Origin: Arthrobacter sp.
Lineage (GTDB): Bacteria > Actinomycetota > Actinomycetes > Actinomycetales > Micrococcaceae
DNA length: 64,000 nt
Direction: 5' to 3'
Assembly (NCBI GenBank): GCA_031277795.1
Contig: JAITLQ010000001.1
Coordinates: forward strand, 105,296 to 169,295
The notes beneath the pieces were generated by a model, which was not told the origin of the DNA, ran no database searches, and saw nothing but the letters and a program-made list of their open reading frames with translations. This document shows, piece after piece, positions 1-7,590 of the stretch. A program made the position numbers and the translations under genes. Every line of letters begins with the position of its first letter. The first letter of the stretch is position 1.

Positions 1-19
1 GCGAACAAGGAGTGCAGAC

Positions 20-841
20 GTGGGACGCAAACGCGGCGGGCGCGAGGACGAGGCGCGGCCGGAGGGTGACGCCCTGCGCGAGGGAACGTGGGAGACCGAC
101 ACCGGCACCGTTCGCCTCGAACGCGATCCGTATTCGCCTAGCGCCTGGACCGTGTACGTCAACGGCGTGCCCTCCTCCCACGTGGACCTCGAGCATCCAG
201 AGCGGCTCGACTTCGAATACATGCGCTGGATGGCAGCGCTCATCGCCCGGCGCTGGCCGGACGCCGGGCGCCTCAGGTCCCTGCACCTCGGCGGCGGTGC
301 GTGTTCCATGGCCAGGTGGGTTCACGCGAGCTACCCGGACGCGCGGCAGGTGGTCGTGGAGCTGGACGCCCGGCTGACGGTGCTGGTGCGTGAGTGGTTC
401 TCGCTGCCGAGCGCGCCCCTGCTGCGCCTGCGCGCCGGCGACGCCGGCGAGGTGTTGCCGAGCCTCACCGAGAACACCCGCGACCTCATCATCCGCGACG
501 TGTTCGCGGGGGACCAGACGCCGCCGTCCCTGACCACACCAGCGTTCCACGCCGAGGCCAAGCGCGTGCTGGCTGATGACGGCCTGTACCTGCTCAATGT
601 GGGCGACGCCCCGGACCGCGCCCACCTGCGCGCCGAGGCGAGCGCGCTGCGCGAGCTCTTCCCGCACGTTGCCGCGGTGGCCGACCCGGCCATGCTCAAG
701 GGGCGACGCCGCGGGAACGTGGTCGTCGCGGCGTCGGGCACCGAACTGCCCCTGGGCCCCGCGCTGACGCGCACCCTCCTGGGCGACGCGCTGCCCGCCC
801 ACGTCTGGGGCGAGCCGGAGCTGAGCGCCTTCCTCCGTTGA
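20..841 (+). CDS. Spermidine-synthase-like methyltransferase-fold protein
   Basis: A soluble 273-aa protein of the spermidine synthase/Rossmann SAM-methyltransferase-like fold. A glycine-rich loop (LHLGGGACSMARW, residues 88-100) is followed by an acidic strand end (VVELDARL, about 112-119), the usual nucleotide-side signature. The DAGEVL segment near 140 matches the second acidic loop of the family. No membrane segments are present, unlike the fused MFS forms. Actinobacterial relatives are usually annotated as spermidine synthase or fused MFS/spermidine synthase, but the polyamine gatekeeper residues are not evident, so the substrate is unknown. The GTG start is preceded by AAGGAG at 7-12. 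The gene ends 5 nt before palindromic repeat A. Confidence 0.8.
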   Translation: MGRKRGGREDEARPEGDALREGTWETDTGTVRLERDPYSPSAWTVYVNGVPSSHVDLEHPERLDFEYMRWMAALIARRWPDAGRLRSLHLGGGACSMARWVHASYPDARQVVVELDARLTVLVREWFSLPSAPLLRLRAGDAGEVLPSLTENTRDLIIRDVFAGDQTPPSLTTPAFHAEAKRVLADDGLYLLNVGDAPDRAHLRAEASALRELFPHVAAVADPAMLKGRRRGNVVVAASGTELPLGPALTRTLLGDALPAHVWGEPELSAFLR

Positions 842-846
842 GACGC

Positions 847-907
847 TGCATGCGGTTTGTGTGTAGCTGGCGAGAAAGAGTCGCCGGGTAGGCACAAAGA
901 GCATGCG
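847..907. repeat. Palindromic repeat, family 1, left copy (A)
   Basis: Imperfect inverted repeat of about 61 bp. Outer arms are TGCATGCGGTTTGTG (847-861) and CACAAAGAGCATGCG (893-907), and an inner stem is GGCGA/TCGCC (869-873/881-885). The 16-mer GGCGAGAAAGAGTCGC (869-884) and the left arm are identical to copy B at 1954-2014, and both copies have the same orientation. The two copies bracket the AbiEi/DUF559 gene. It also sits just after the previous stop codon, so a terminator role is possible. Confidence 0.85.
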
Positions 908-922
908 CCGCCGGCGTTGGAC

Positions 923-931
923 TTATCCACA
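923..931 (+). promoter_or_regulatory. DnaA-box-like 9-mer upstream of AbiEi/DUF559 gene
   Basis: TTATCCACA, a perfect match to the consensus DnaA box, lies 16 nt after repeat A and 52 nt before the chosen ATG at 984. The same 9-mer, inverted, lies upstream of the second AbiEi/DUF559 gene at 39058-39066. Function is unproven; it could be a DnaA site or a conserved promoter element of this gene family. Confidence 0.5.
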
Positions 932-983
932 GGTGGCCCACGGGGTCATGCGCCGCCCGTTGCACCGGTGCCAGGCTTGGCCG

Positions 984-1952
984 ATGGAGCACCTCAACCC
1001 CTTGGCCTGGCCCGATGCGCTCGTGAGCTCCGCGCTCACCCCGGGCGTGCGCCAACGCTTTGATGCCGGTGACTACGTGCGTCTCATCTCCGGTTGGTAC
1101 GTCCGATCGGAGACATGGTTGGCGGCCCGCCGGCATGAGCGCTTCGCGTGGGTGGTGGCGGCGCGGACGGCGCGTTCATCCACGATGACGCTGTGCGGCG
1201 AGGCGGCTCTCATGGCGATGGGCCTCCCCGTCGCAGGGGCACCCGAGCGCATCCACGTGGCGGAGGCTTCTCGCTCCCGTAGTGGTTCGTTGCCCGACAC
1301 CTTCGCCGCACGCGGGCCGCGGGCGGCCGAGCTTGAGGCGGCGTGGCGGCCCCAACTCCATCGGCATCAACACCCATACGCCGGCACCTACGACACGGGC
1401 GTCTTCAGGTGCGTCGAACCGCTCGAGGCGGCCATGGAAGTGATGACACGCTTGTCCCTCATCCGGGCACTCCCCGTGGCGGACGGCCTCGCGCGCTGGG
1501 GCAGCGAGCTGGGCATCGGTGACCTTGAGGTGCGGCTGGCCATCGATGGAGTAGCTGCACGCGTGCGGCGGGAACGCGCCCGGCTCGCGTGGGATGCGCG
1601 CAGCTCGGAGTCCGGTTCGGTGGGCGAATCGATGAGCCGCGCCCTCATCCTCGCGAACGGATTCGAGACGCCGGTGCTCCAAGTCGCGTTGTTCGATTCG
1701 CGAGGCCGTGTGGGAATCGTCGACTTCTGCTGGCCTGGGGCCAAGATCATCGGCGAGTTCGACGGGCGGCTCAAGTACGACGGCAGTTTGGGGGACTCCC
1801 GCAGCGCCGACCAGGTCTTCGGGCAGGAGAAGGCGCGCGAGAACCGGCTCACGGCGCTGGGCTACCGCGTGGTGCGCTGGGGGTGGGCGGACCTGCTCCA
1901 TCCCGAGAGGCTGATGCGGCTCCTGAGGGCAGCCGGCGTGCCGCGGCACTGA
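984..1952 (+). CDS. AbiEi/DUF559-type protein with Vsr-like C-terminus
   Basis: 322-aa protein. The N-terminal part resembles the AbiEi antitoxin winged-helix segment (VRLISGWYV, then CGEAALMAMGLPV). The C-terminal part is DUF559/Vsr-like: VDFCWPGAKIIGEFDG places a D, a K and an E-x-D-G in the order of a PD-(D/E)xK core, followed by ARENRLTALGYRVVRW. The function of this actinobacterial family is not established; it may be a nuclease or a DNA-binding regulator. An upstream in-frame ATG at 903 lies inside repeat A, so I prefer 984 (MEHLNPLAW), although no strong SD precedes either. The stop is 1 nt before repeat B. There is no AbiEii-type toxin partner beside it. A related gene lies at 39106-40086. 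Confidence 0.75.
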   Translation: MEHLNPLAWPDALVSSALTPGVRQRFDAGDYVRLISGWYVRSETWLAARRHERFAWVVAARTARSSTMTLCGEAALMAMGLPVAGAPERIHVAEASRSRSGSLPDTFAARGPRAAELEAAWRPQLHRHQHPYAGTYDTGVFRCVEPLEAAMEVMTRLSLIRALPVADGLARWGSELGIGDLEVRLAIDGVAARVRRERARLAWDARSSESGSVGESMSRALILANGFETPVLQVALFDSRGRVGIVDFCWPGAKIIGEFDGRLKYDGSLGDSRSADQVFGQEKARENRLTALGYRVVRWGWADLLHPERLMRLLRAAGVPRH

Positions 1953-1953
1953 C

Positions 1954-2014
1954 TGCATGCGGTTTGTGCGTATCCGGCGAGAAAGAGTCGCGCGATACGC
2001 ACAAAGGCCATGCA
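1954..2014. repeat. Palindromic repeat, family 1, right copy (B)
   Basis: Near-perfect hairpin with 21-nt arms (1954-1974 and 1994-2014): TGCATGCGGTTTGTG at the left end, CACAAAGGCCATGCA at the right end, and the conserved GGCGAGAAAGAGTCGC (1976-1991) covering the loop. It starts 1 nt after the stop codon of the AbiEi/DUF559 gene. It is a same-orientation copy of repeat A, with matching changes on both arms (CGTATC/GATACG here). Confidence 0.88.
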
Positions 2015-2050
2015 GCGCCGGTGGGGCACACGGCGGAGGGGCGGAGACGC

Positions 2051-2090
2051 CAGCGGCCCGGCACCCCTTGGAAGGGATGCCGGGCCGCTG
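2051..2090. terminator. Bidirectional terminator hairpin
   Basis: Perfect 13-bp stem CAGCGGCCCGGCA (2051-2063)/TGCCGGGCCGCTG (2078-2090), extended by a CCCTT/AAGGG inner stem. It lies between the convergent AbiEi/DUF559 gene and the NCS2 permease. No T-run, as is common at this GC content. Confidence 0.75.
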
Positions 2091-2152
2091 TGCGTGCGTG
2101 GCCGGGACGGTGCCCGACGGCGCGTGGCCGGGACGGTGCCCGACGCCGCGGC

Positions 2153-3613
2153 TCAGGCGGTGGTGCCGAGCCAGCTGTCGATGACGCCCATGCCGAAGAA
2201 CACCACGAACAGCGCCGAGATGATCCACATGAGCGGGTGCACCTCGCGGGACTTGCCCTGCACCACGCGGATGAACACGTAGGAGACGAAGCCGGCGCCG
2301 ATGCCGTCGGCGATGGAGTACGTGAACGGCATGAGGGCCACGGTCAGGAAGGCCGGGATGGCGATGCCCATGTCCTGCCAGTCGATGTTCACGACCTGGC
2401 GCATCATCATGAAGCCGACGCACACGAGCGCCGGGGCCACGGCCTCGAACGGCACGAAGTTCACGAGCGGGGAGAGGAACATCGCGACGATGAGCAGGAT
2501 GCCCGTGACGATCGCGGCGATGCCCGTGCGGGCGCCCTCGCCGATGCCGGCGGAGGACTCGACGAAGATCTGGTTCGAGGAGACGGAGGAACCGCCGCCG
2601 ACGATGGCGCCGGCCGCGTCCACGAGCAGCACCTTGTTGACGTCCTCGATCTGGCCGTCCTTGTCGATGGAGCCGGCCTCGGTGGCCAGGCCAACCATGG
2701 TGCCCATGGCGTCGAAGAAGATCGACAGCAGGATCACGAAGACCAGCAGGATCGCGGCGATGGCGCCGAGCGAGGAGGCGGAGAAGGCGCCGAAGTCGAC
2801 CTTGCCGATGAGGGAGAGGTCGGGCGCGGTCAGCGTGAAGTCGGAACCGGGCACCACGAGGGACCAGCCGGTAGCGGTGACGGTGCCGTCGGCGCCGACC
2901 TTGCCCGGGATGTTGAAGATGGCCTGCAAGACGTTGGCCACGACGGCGGCCACGACGATGCCGATGAGGATGGCGCCCTTCACCTTGCGCACCAGCAGCG
3001 CAATGGTCAGGAGCAGGCCGATCACGAACACGAGGGTGGGCCAGCCGATGAGGCGGCCGTTGATCCCGAGCGTCAGGGGGGTGCCGGCGCCCGCGCGGGC
3101 GAAGCCGGCGTTGACGAGGCCGATCAGCGTGATGAAGAAGCCGATGCCCACCACGATGGCGGTCTTGAGTCCGGCGGGGACGGCGTTAAAGACGGCCGTA
3201 CGGAAGCCGGTGAGCACCAGGATGAACATGATGATGCCCGCGATGAGCACGAGGCCCATCATGGACGGCCAGGTCAGGCCGGGGTGGGTGGCGATCGTGG
3301 CGGCGACGAGGGCGTTGACGCCCAGGCCGGTCGCGACGGCGAAGGGGTGCTTGGCCCACAGGCCCATGATGATGGAGAGCACGCCGCCAACGAAGGCGGT
3401 GGCGGCGGCCACCTGGGGCACGCCCAAGGTGTTGCCCGCGGAATCCGGTGAGATGCCCAGGATCAGGGGGTTGAGGACCACGATGTAGGACATGGCGAAG
3501 AACGTGGCGAAGCCGCCGCGGACCTCGCGCGCCATGGTGGAACCGCGCTCGGTGAGCTTGAAATAGCGGTCCAGGGCACCACGGGGTGCGGGGGTGCTGG
3601 TGCGAGTTGACAT
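2153..3613 (-). CDS. NCS2 family nucleobase permease
   Basis: 486-aa polytopic membrane protein of the AzgA-like NCS2 branch, expected to import purine bases (adenine, guanine or hypoxanthine) by proton symport. The N-terminal block LDRYFKLTERGSTMARE followed by GGFATFFAMSYIVVLNP is typical of this branch, and FDAMGTMVGLA is the conserved central motif. There are 12 or more hydrophobic segments. The ATG at 3613 has GGAGAAC just upstream; in-frame starts at 3622 and 3655 are possible but lack an SD. It is divergent from the universal stress protein gene, with a 162-bp shared promoter region. Substrate is by family analogy only. No purine riboswitch is visible upstream. Confidence 0.9.
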   Translation of the reverse strand: MSTRTSTPAPRGALDRYFKLTERGSTMAREVRGGFATFFAMSYIVVLNPLILGISPDSAGNTLGVPQVAAATAFVGGVLSIIMGLWAKHPFAVATGLGVNALVAATIATHPGLTWPSMMGLVLIAGIIMFILVLTGFRTAVFNAVPAGLKTAIVVGIGFFITLIGLVNAGFARAGAGTPLTLGINGRLIGWPTLVFVIGLLLTIALLVRKVKGAILIGIVVAAVVANVLQAIFNIPGKVGADGTVTATGWSLVVPGSDFTLTAPDLSLIGKVDFGAFSASSLGAIAAILLVFVILLSIFFDAMGTMVGLATEAGSIDKDGQIEDVNKVLLVDAAGAIVGGGSSVSSNQIFVESSAGIGEGARTGIAAIVTGILLIVAMFLSPLVNFVPFEAVAPALVCVGFMMMRQVVNIDWQDMGIAIPAFLTVALMPFTYSIADGIGAGFVSYVFIRVVQGKSREVHPLMWIISALFVVFFGMGVIDSWLGTTA

Positions 3614-3700
3614 GTTCTCCATTTTATCGGCGCGCCGGTCCCCACCCGACGGCAAGGAGCTGTATAAACACAGACTGGCCCAGAATGTGACCAGAATCTC

Positions 3701-3719
3701 TTTCTACGTCGTGTAGAAA
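3701..3719. promoter_or_regulatory. Perfect inverted repeat in divergent promoter region
   Basis: TTTCTAC (3701-3707) and GTAGAAA (3713-3719) form a 7-bp perfect inverted repeat with a 5-nt spacer. It lies between the divergent NCS2 permease and universal stress protein genes, in an AT-rich patch that includes TATAAA near 3663. It looks like a dimeric-repressor operator. The binding protein is unknown. Confidence 0.45.
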
Positions 3720-3775
3720 TGAGCTGAGGGGTGTTCAATGGGAGCACTTCCTCGAAGCGAACAGGAGTGGTGACC

Positions 3776-4795
3776 ATGGCCGCGCAAGATCTACCCCGCG
3801 AAGACCGCACCAGTGAAGACCTCCGCCGAGACACCCCGGGTGACGGGGCCGTTGTGGTGGGCGTGGATGGTTCCGAGCAATCCCTCGACGCCCTGGCCTG
3901 GGCCGCTGCCGAGGCGGCCCGCCGCGAGCTCGAGGTCGAGGTCGTGATGTCGTACGCGATCCCCACCTTCGTGGCCACCGCCATGGATGCCGGCTATGCG
4001 GCCCTTGACGATGAGTCGCTGCGCCGGGGCGCCGAGCAGGTCCTGCGCGATGCGCTCGCAGACCTGGACCGCCGCCGCAAGGAGGTCACCGACGTGACTT
4101 TCGTCGACGCGGACAAGATCCGCGCGTACGTGGAGACCGGCGACGCGGCCGGCACGCTGCTTGAGTACAGCCGCAACGCCAAGCTCATCGTCATGGGCTC
4201 GCGCGGCCGCGGCGGTTTCATGGGTCGCATCCTCGGTTCGGTGTCCTCTGCCGTCCCGCCGCACGCACACTGCGCCACCGTCGTGGTCCCCAAGGGTTCG
4301 CTGGAACGCAGCGACGTGGACAACGTGGTGGTGGTCGGCGTGGACGGCTCGGAGCGCGCCCGTCTGGCGATGCTCGACGCCGCCCGCGAGGCCGAGGCGC
4401 GCGAGTGCCGCCTGCGCGTGGTGTGGGCCCTCCCCCCGCTCACCGGGACCCAGGCCTGGGTCTCCGCGGCCATCGACTACGAGGCGGTCATGGCCGAGAT
4501 GCGGGAGCAGATGGAGGCGGGTGCGGCCTGGCTGCGCCACCACTTCGACGGCCTCGAGGTTGAGACCGAGGTGCTCGAAGGCGTCCCCGGCCAGGTGTTG
4601 GTCAAGGAATCTGAGCGCGCTCGCCTGGTCATCACCGGCACGCGCGGTCGCGGCGGCTTTGCCGGTGTGCTGCTCGGCTCCACCTCGCAGGCGGTGCTGC
4701 ATCACTCCAAGGCGCCGGTGCTTGTGGTTCCGAATCGCAAGGATCGTCGCGTTGAGAATCGCGCCGACTTCGGTCCGATGCCCAGCGACGACTGA
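3776..4795 (+). CDS. Tandem-domain universal stress protein (UspA)
   Basis: 339-aa cytoplasmic protein with two Usp domains (about residues 16-160 and 175-325). Each begins with VVVGVDGSE and each carries the ATP-binding signature, GSRGRGGFMGRILGSVSS in the first and GTRGRGGFAGVLLGSTSQ in the second. It is therefore of the ATP-binding two-domain type common in actinobacteria and linked to stress and dormancy. The ATG at 3776 has AGGAG at 3763-3767; longer GTG-initiated reading is possible from 3731. It is a monocistronic unit followed by a hairpin at 4827-4862. Confidence 0.92.
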   Translation: MAAQDLPREDRTSEDLRRDTPGDGAVVVGVDGSEQSLDALAWAAAEAARRELEVEVVMSYAIPTFVATAMDAGYAALDDESLRRGAEQVLRDALADLDRRRKEVTDVTFVDADKIRAYVETGDAAGTLLEYSRNAKLIVMGSRGRGGFMGRILGSVSSAVPPHAHCATVVVPKGSLERSDVDNVVVVGVDGSERARLAMLDAAREAEARECRLRVVWALPPLTGTQAWVSAAIDYEAVMAEMREQMEAGAAWLRHHFDGLEVETEVLEGVPGQVLVKESERARLVITGTRGRGGFAGVLLGSTSQAVLHHSKAPVLVVPNRKDRRVENRADFGPMPSDD

Positions 4796-4826
4796 CCCGG
4801 AGTCCGGCTTCCCTCAACCTTGCACG

Positions 4827-4862
4827 ACGGCGGGGACTCACCTCACGGGGGGTCCCCGCCGT
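4827..4862 (+). terminator. Terminator hairpin after uspA
   Basis: Perfect 11-bp stem ACGGCGGGGAC (4827-4837)/GTCCCCGCCGT (4852-4862), 28 nt after the UspA stop codon, followed by GTTGTG. Confidence 0.65.
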
Positions 4863-4927
4863 TGTGCGTGCATGGGTGGGTGGGTGCGGGGCTGGCAGGG
4901 CCAGGCGCCGCCTGCGGGCGGGGACGT

Positions 4928-5008
4928 GACGCACGAACGGCCGGACGCGTCGAGTGGGGCCCAGCCGCCCGTCGTCGTCGGGCAGGGGCACGACGCACGA
5001 ACGGCCGG
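4928..5008. repeat. 17-bp direct repeat in convergent intergenic region
   Basis: GACGCACGAACGGCCGG occurs at 4928-4944 and again at 4992-5008. The second copy forms the left arm of the hairpin at 4998-5037. It looks like a local duplication of a terminator arm. Confidence 0.6.
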
Positions 5009-5037
5009 CTCCCTCGTGATCGGGAACCGGCCGTTCG
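4998..5037 (-). terminator. Terminator hairpin of NlpC/P60 gene
   Basis: 11-bp perfect stem CGAACGGCCGG (4998-5008)/CCGGCCGTTCG (5027-5037), directly downstream of the reverse-strand NlpC/P60 gene. Confidence 0.65.
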
Positions 5038-5053
5038 GCGTCAGTGGGGTCGC

Positions 5054-7021
5054 TCAGTAGCGGGCGGCCATGGGGTAGAGGTTGTTCACCCAGCTCAGCG
5101 GCGTGGTGGAGATGCCGGCGCTGGGGTTGCGGGCGTGCACGACCTCGCCGTTGCCGATGTAGATGGCCACGTGGTACATCGAGGCGCCGCCGTTGCTGGA
5201 GGAGAAGACCAGATCGCCGCGCTTGAGCTGGCTCAGTGGAACATGCTTGGGGGCGTTCTGGTACTGGCTCGTGGACGTGCGGGTCATGCTCACGCCGGAC
5301 TTGGCGAAGGCCGTCAGCGCAAAGCTGGAGCAATCGAAGTAGGTGGGGCCGTTGGCGCCGAAGACGTAGCCGTACTTGTTGTTGCCGGCGATCTGCAGGG
5401 CCCACGCGATGGCGGCCTCCTTGGTGGAGGAGCCGGTCGACGGCGCGTCGTCCTTGGCGTCCTGCTCGGCCTTTGCCTCGGCCTCAGCCTTGGCCTTCGC
5501 AGCTGCTGCTGCCTTGGCCGCAGCCGCCTTCTTCTCGGCGGCGGCCTTGGCTGCCGCCTTCTTCTCCGCCGCAGCCTTCGCTGCCGCTGCCTTCTTCTCG
5601 GCGGCTGCCTTGGCTGCCGCCTTCTTTTCGGCGGCGGCCTTGGCCTCGGCGGCCTCGGCCTTCTCCTTGGCGTCCTGCGCGGCTTGGCGCTCGGCCTCCG
5701 CCTTCTCGGCGGCCTCACGCTTGGCCTCGGCTTCCGCCTTGGCCTTCTGCGTGGCGTCGGCCTGGGCGGCGGCTTCGTCGGCCGCCTCCTTGTCCTTCTT
5801 GGCCTGCGCAGCCTTGGCCTCAGCTTCGTCGGCCGCCTTCTTCTCTGCGGCGGCCTTGGCCTCGGCCTCGGCGTTCGCCTTGTCCTTGGCGTCCTGCTCG
5901 GCCTTCGCCTGGGCGGCGGCCTCGTCGGCCGCCTTCTTCTCTGCGGCGGCCTTGGCCTCGGCGTTCGCCTTGTCCTTGGCGTCCTGCTCGGCCTGGGCCT
6001 GCGCGGCGTCGGAGGTGGCGTCCGACGACGACCCTTCCTCCTGGCCGCCGTCGGACGAATCCTGGGAGCCCTGCTCGTCCGTGGCCAGCTCGGTGGGGCG
6101 GCTCACGCCGTCCACCACGGCGTCGGCGTCGGCCTGGGCCGCGGCGGCCGCCCGCTCCTCGGCGGCGCGGCGGGCCTCGGCCTCCTGCGCTGCCTTGGCT
6201 GCGGCTTCCTTCTTGGCGGCGGCCAGGGCGGCTTCGCGGGCCTTCTGCTCGCGCTCGTCCTGGGCCTTCTCCTCGTCCTTCACGCTCGTGCCGTTGAGCT
6301 CGGAGAGGCGGGTGAGGAGCGCGTCGCGCTCATCGGTGTTCTTGGTGACGGCGTCGCGGAAGCCGGAGGCCTGCTGCTGCGCCTCCTGCTCGGCCGCGCT
6401 CTGCTGAGCCACGGCCTGCTCGGCGGAGCGCTGCGTGGCGTCGGCGTAGGCCTGCCACTGGCTCGCGAGGGCGGCGGCGGCCTCGGAAGAACGCAGCTCA
6501 CGCGCGCTGGAGTCGGAGAGCGTGCGCAGCGTGCGGGCGCGGTCGAGGGCGGCCTGCGGATCCCCCGTGAGCAGCTCGCTCGTCGTGGCGTCGTAGCCGC
6601 CGTTGCGGTAGGCGGAGGCGGCGATCTGGCCAACGCGCTGCTGGGCGGCCTCGACCTGCTTCTTGGCGGCGGCTGCCTGCGTGGCGGCGGACTTGGCTCG
6701 GTCCTGGCGCGTAATGACCAGCTGCTGGGCGTCGCTGAGCGTGTCCCACGAGCGCTGCGCGTCCTCGGCGAGCTGCTCGAGCTGCTGCGAGGAGGCGTCG
6801 AGCGACTTCTGCAGTCGCTGCACCATGGCTGACTTGGCGGCGGGGTCCACCTTGGCGGCGGCGACCTCCGCCTTGCTCGGTGCGGTGGAGGCCGGCTGGC
6901 CCTGCACGGGGGAGGCCGGGGCCTGCGCGCCCGGCTCGGCCACGGCTGCCGCGCCCGTGAAGGTGGCGGCGACGAGCGCGACGGTGCAGACCGATGCGCC
7001 CAGGGTGAGTCGCGAAGCCAT
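5054..7021 (-). CDS. Secreted NlpC/P60 peptidoglycan hydrolase with long coiled coil
   Basis: 655-aa exported protein predicted to cleave peptidoglycan stem peptides. A signal peptide spans residues 1 to about 29 (LGASVCTVALVAATFTGAAA). A coiled-coil region follows at about 40-280, then an acidic linker, and then a very long Ala/Lys/Glu repeat (units such as AAAEKKAA and AEQDAKDKANAE) to about 530. The C-terminal NlpC/P60 domain has catalytic Cys in YFDCSSF, His in MYHVAIYIG and a third polar site near VVHARN. The coiled coil may hold the enzyme inactive or tether it, as in RipA/FtsX-partner hydrolases. SD GAGGAAAC precedes the ATG. The promoter is at 7127-7155 and a 5'-UTR hairpin at 7078-7103. 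Confidence 0.9.
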   Translation of the reverse strand: MASRLTLGASVCTVALVAATFTGAAAVAEPGAQAPASPVQGQPASTAPSKAEVAAAKVDPAAKSAMVQRLQKSLDASSQQLEQLAEDAQRSWDTLSDAQQLVITRQDRAKSAATQAAAAKKQVEAAQQRVGQIAASAYRNGGYDATTSELLTGDPQAALDRARTLRTLSDSSARELRSSEAAAALASQWQAYADATQRSAEQAVAQQSAAEQEAQQQASGFRDAVTKNTDERDALLTRLSELNGTSVKDEEKAQDEREQKAREAALAAAKKEAAAKAAQEAEARRAAEERAAAAAQADADAVVDGVSRPTELATDEQGSQDSSDGGQEEGSSSDATSDAAQAQAEQDAKDKANAEAKAAAEKKAADEAAAQAKAEQDAKDKANAEAEAKAAAEKKAADEAEAKAAQAKKDKEAADEAAAQADATQKAKAEAEAKREAAEKAEAERQAAQDAKEKAEAAEAKAAAEKKAAAKAAAEKKAAAAKAAAEKKAAAKAAAEKKAAAAKAAAAAKAKAEAEAKAEQDAKDDAPSTGSSTKEAAIAWALQIAGNNKYGYVFGANGPTYFDCSSFALTAFAKSGVSMTRTSTSQYQNAPKHVPLSQLKRGDLVFSSSNGGASMYHVAIYIGNGEVVHARNPSAGISTTPLSWVNNLYPMAARY

Positions 7022-7077
7022 GATGTTTCCTCACTGCAGATGACAGATGGTGCGAGCTGTCGACGGGATCACGGGCC

Positions 7078-7103
7078 GTGATCTTGGCTTGGGTCAAGAT
7101 CAC
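7078..7103 (-). promoter_or_regulatory. 5'-UTR perfect stem-loop of NlpC/P60 gene
   Basis: GTGATCTTG (7078-7086)/CAAGATCAC (7095-7103) is a 9-bp perfect inverted repeat with an 8-nt spacer. It lies between the predicted promoter and the start codon, so it is either an RNA hairpin or a repressor operator. It is much smaller than a c-di-AMP riboswitch. Confidence 0.45.
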
Positions 7104-7126
7104 GATCGGATCAACGTCACTCGAAC

Positions 7127-7155
7127 ACCATACGGAACTCAATCACCTCTGGCAA
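7127..7155 (-). promoter_or_regulatory. Sigma-70-like promoter for NlpC/P60 gene
   Basis: On the reverse strand, -35 TTGCCA (7150-7155) and -10 TATGGT (7127-7132) are separated by 17 bp. Just upstream, CACATAA occurs twice as a direct repeat (7163-7169, 7172-7178; 9-bp period). This is reminiscent of loose MtrA-type direct repeats known at ripA-like genes, but the assignment is speculative. Confidence 0.55.
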
Positions 7156-7179
7156 CAGTAGTCACATAAGCCACATAAA

Positions 7180-7468
7180 CCACAGTCCGCTTCGAGTGAC
7201 GGGTTGAAAGGCGGCGGTCACGGCGGGGTGACGTCCGGCTGGGAGTTGAGCGGGTGTCGTCGGGCGGGGTGGCGTCCGTGCGGAATGCGGGCGGGCTCCA
7301 TCGGGCAGGGGTAGTGCCAGCGGTGGTCCGGGGTGCGGGATGGTGTTGGGTGACGGTGGCGCTAGCGCCCTCCCGGAAAGCGGGCCGGCGTTGCCGGTGA
7401 ACCAGAAAGCGGGCCGCCGCCCTTCCCACAGCGAGTTTTGAGAGATTATGCTCAAGATGTACTTCAAA
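7180..7468. other. Intergenic region without a supported gene
   Basis: Noncoding stretch between the divergent NlpC/P60 and AgaS-like genes. It holds a 12-bp direct repeat GAAAGCGGGCCG (7376-7387 and 7405-7416) and a GCGCTAGCGC palindrome near 7360. Reading frames here have no SD or family similarity. Confidence 0.5.
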
Positions 7469-7484
7469 CGATCAAGAGCGATCA
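7469..7484 (+). promoter_or_regulatory. Candidate operator for amino-sugar operon
   Basis: Two CGATCA hexamers (7469-7474, 7479-7484), 10 bp apart, lie just after a possible -10 (TTATGCT near 7446). The 9-mer GAGCGATCA (7476-7484) recurs exactly in the operator cluster of the ABC transporter gene at 11558-11566. This suggests a shared regulator, possibly the DeoR protein at 15058. Confidence 0.4.
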
Positions 7485-7590
7485 TCGGTTCGGCGTTCGC
7501 GCCGCGCACTCCCACGGTGCCCCTGCACCCACGCCTCCGCGTTGCCGGCCCGGAGGCGCCCGCTCGTCAGGCAAGAGAGAGGTCACGCAC

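Noticed and set aside
923..931. Replication origin based on DnaA boxes
   Set aside because: Only one box per locus, no dnaA, dnaN, rpmH or parAB genes nearby, and no AT-rich unwinding region.
903..983. N-terminal extension of the first AbiEi/DUF559 gene
   Set aside because: The ATG at 903 is part of palindromic repeat A and the extra residues include the DnaA box. The start at 984 aligns better with the AbiEi-like domain.
984..1952. Complete AbiE toxin-antitoxin pair
   Set aside because: No AbiEii nucleotidyltransferase gene is adjacent to either AbiEi-like gene, and the C-terminus is nuclease-like rather than the AbiEi C-terminal domain.
1589..3451. 620-aa reading frame on the + strand
   Set aside because: His/Asp/Glu-rich translation typical of the antisense of a high-GC membrane protein; it lies opposite the NCS2 permease.
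3614..3700. Purine riboswitch upstream of the NCS2 permease
   Set aside because: The leader is too short and shows no three-way junction.
4820..6832. 670-aa Leu/Gly-rich reading frame on the + strand
   Set aside because: Antisense shadow of the Ala/Lys repeat region of the NlpC/P60 gene; no SD or family motif.
7022..7180. c-di-AMP riboswitch upstream of the NlpC/P60 gene
   Set aside because: The leader after the predicted promoter is only about 100 nt with one simple 9-bp stem. The conserved ydaO-type core is not recognisable.
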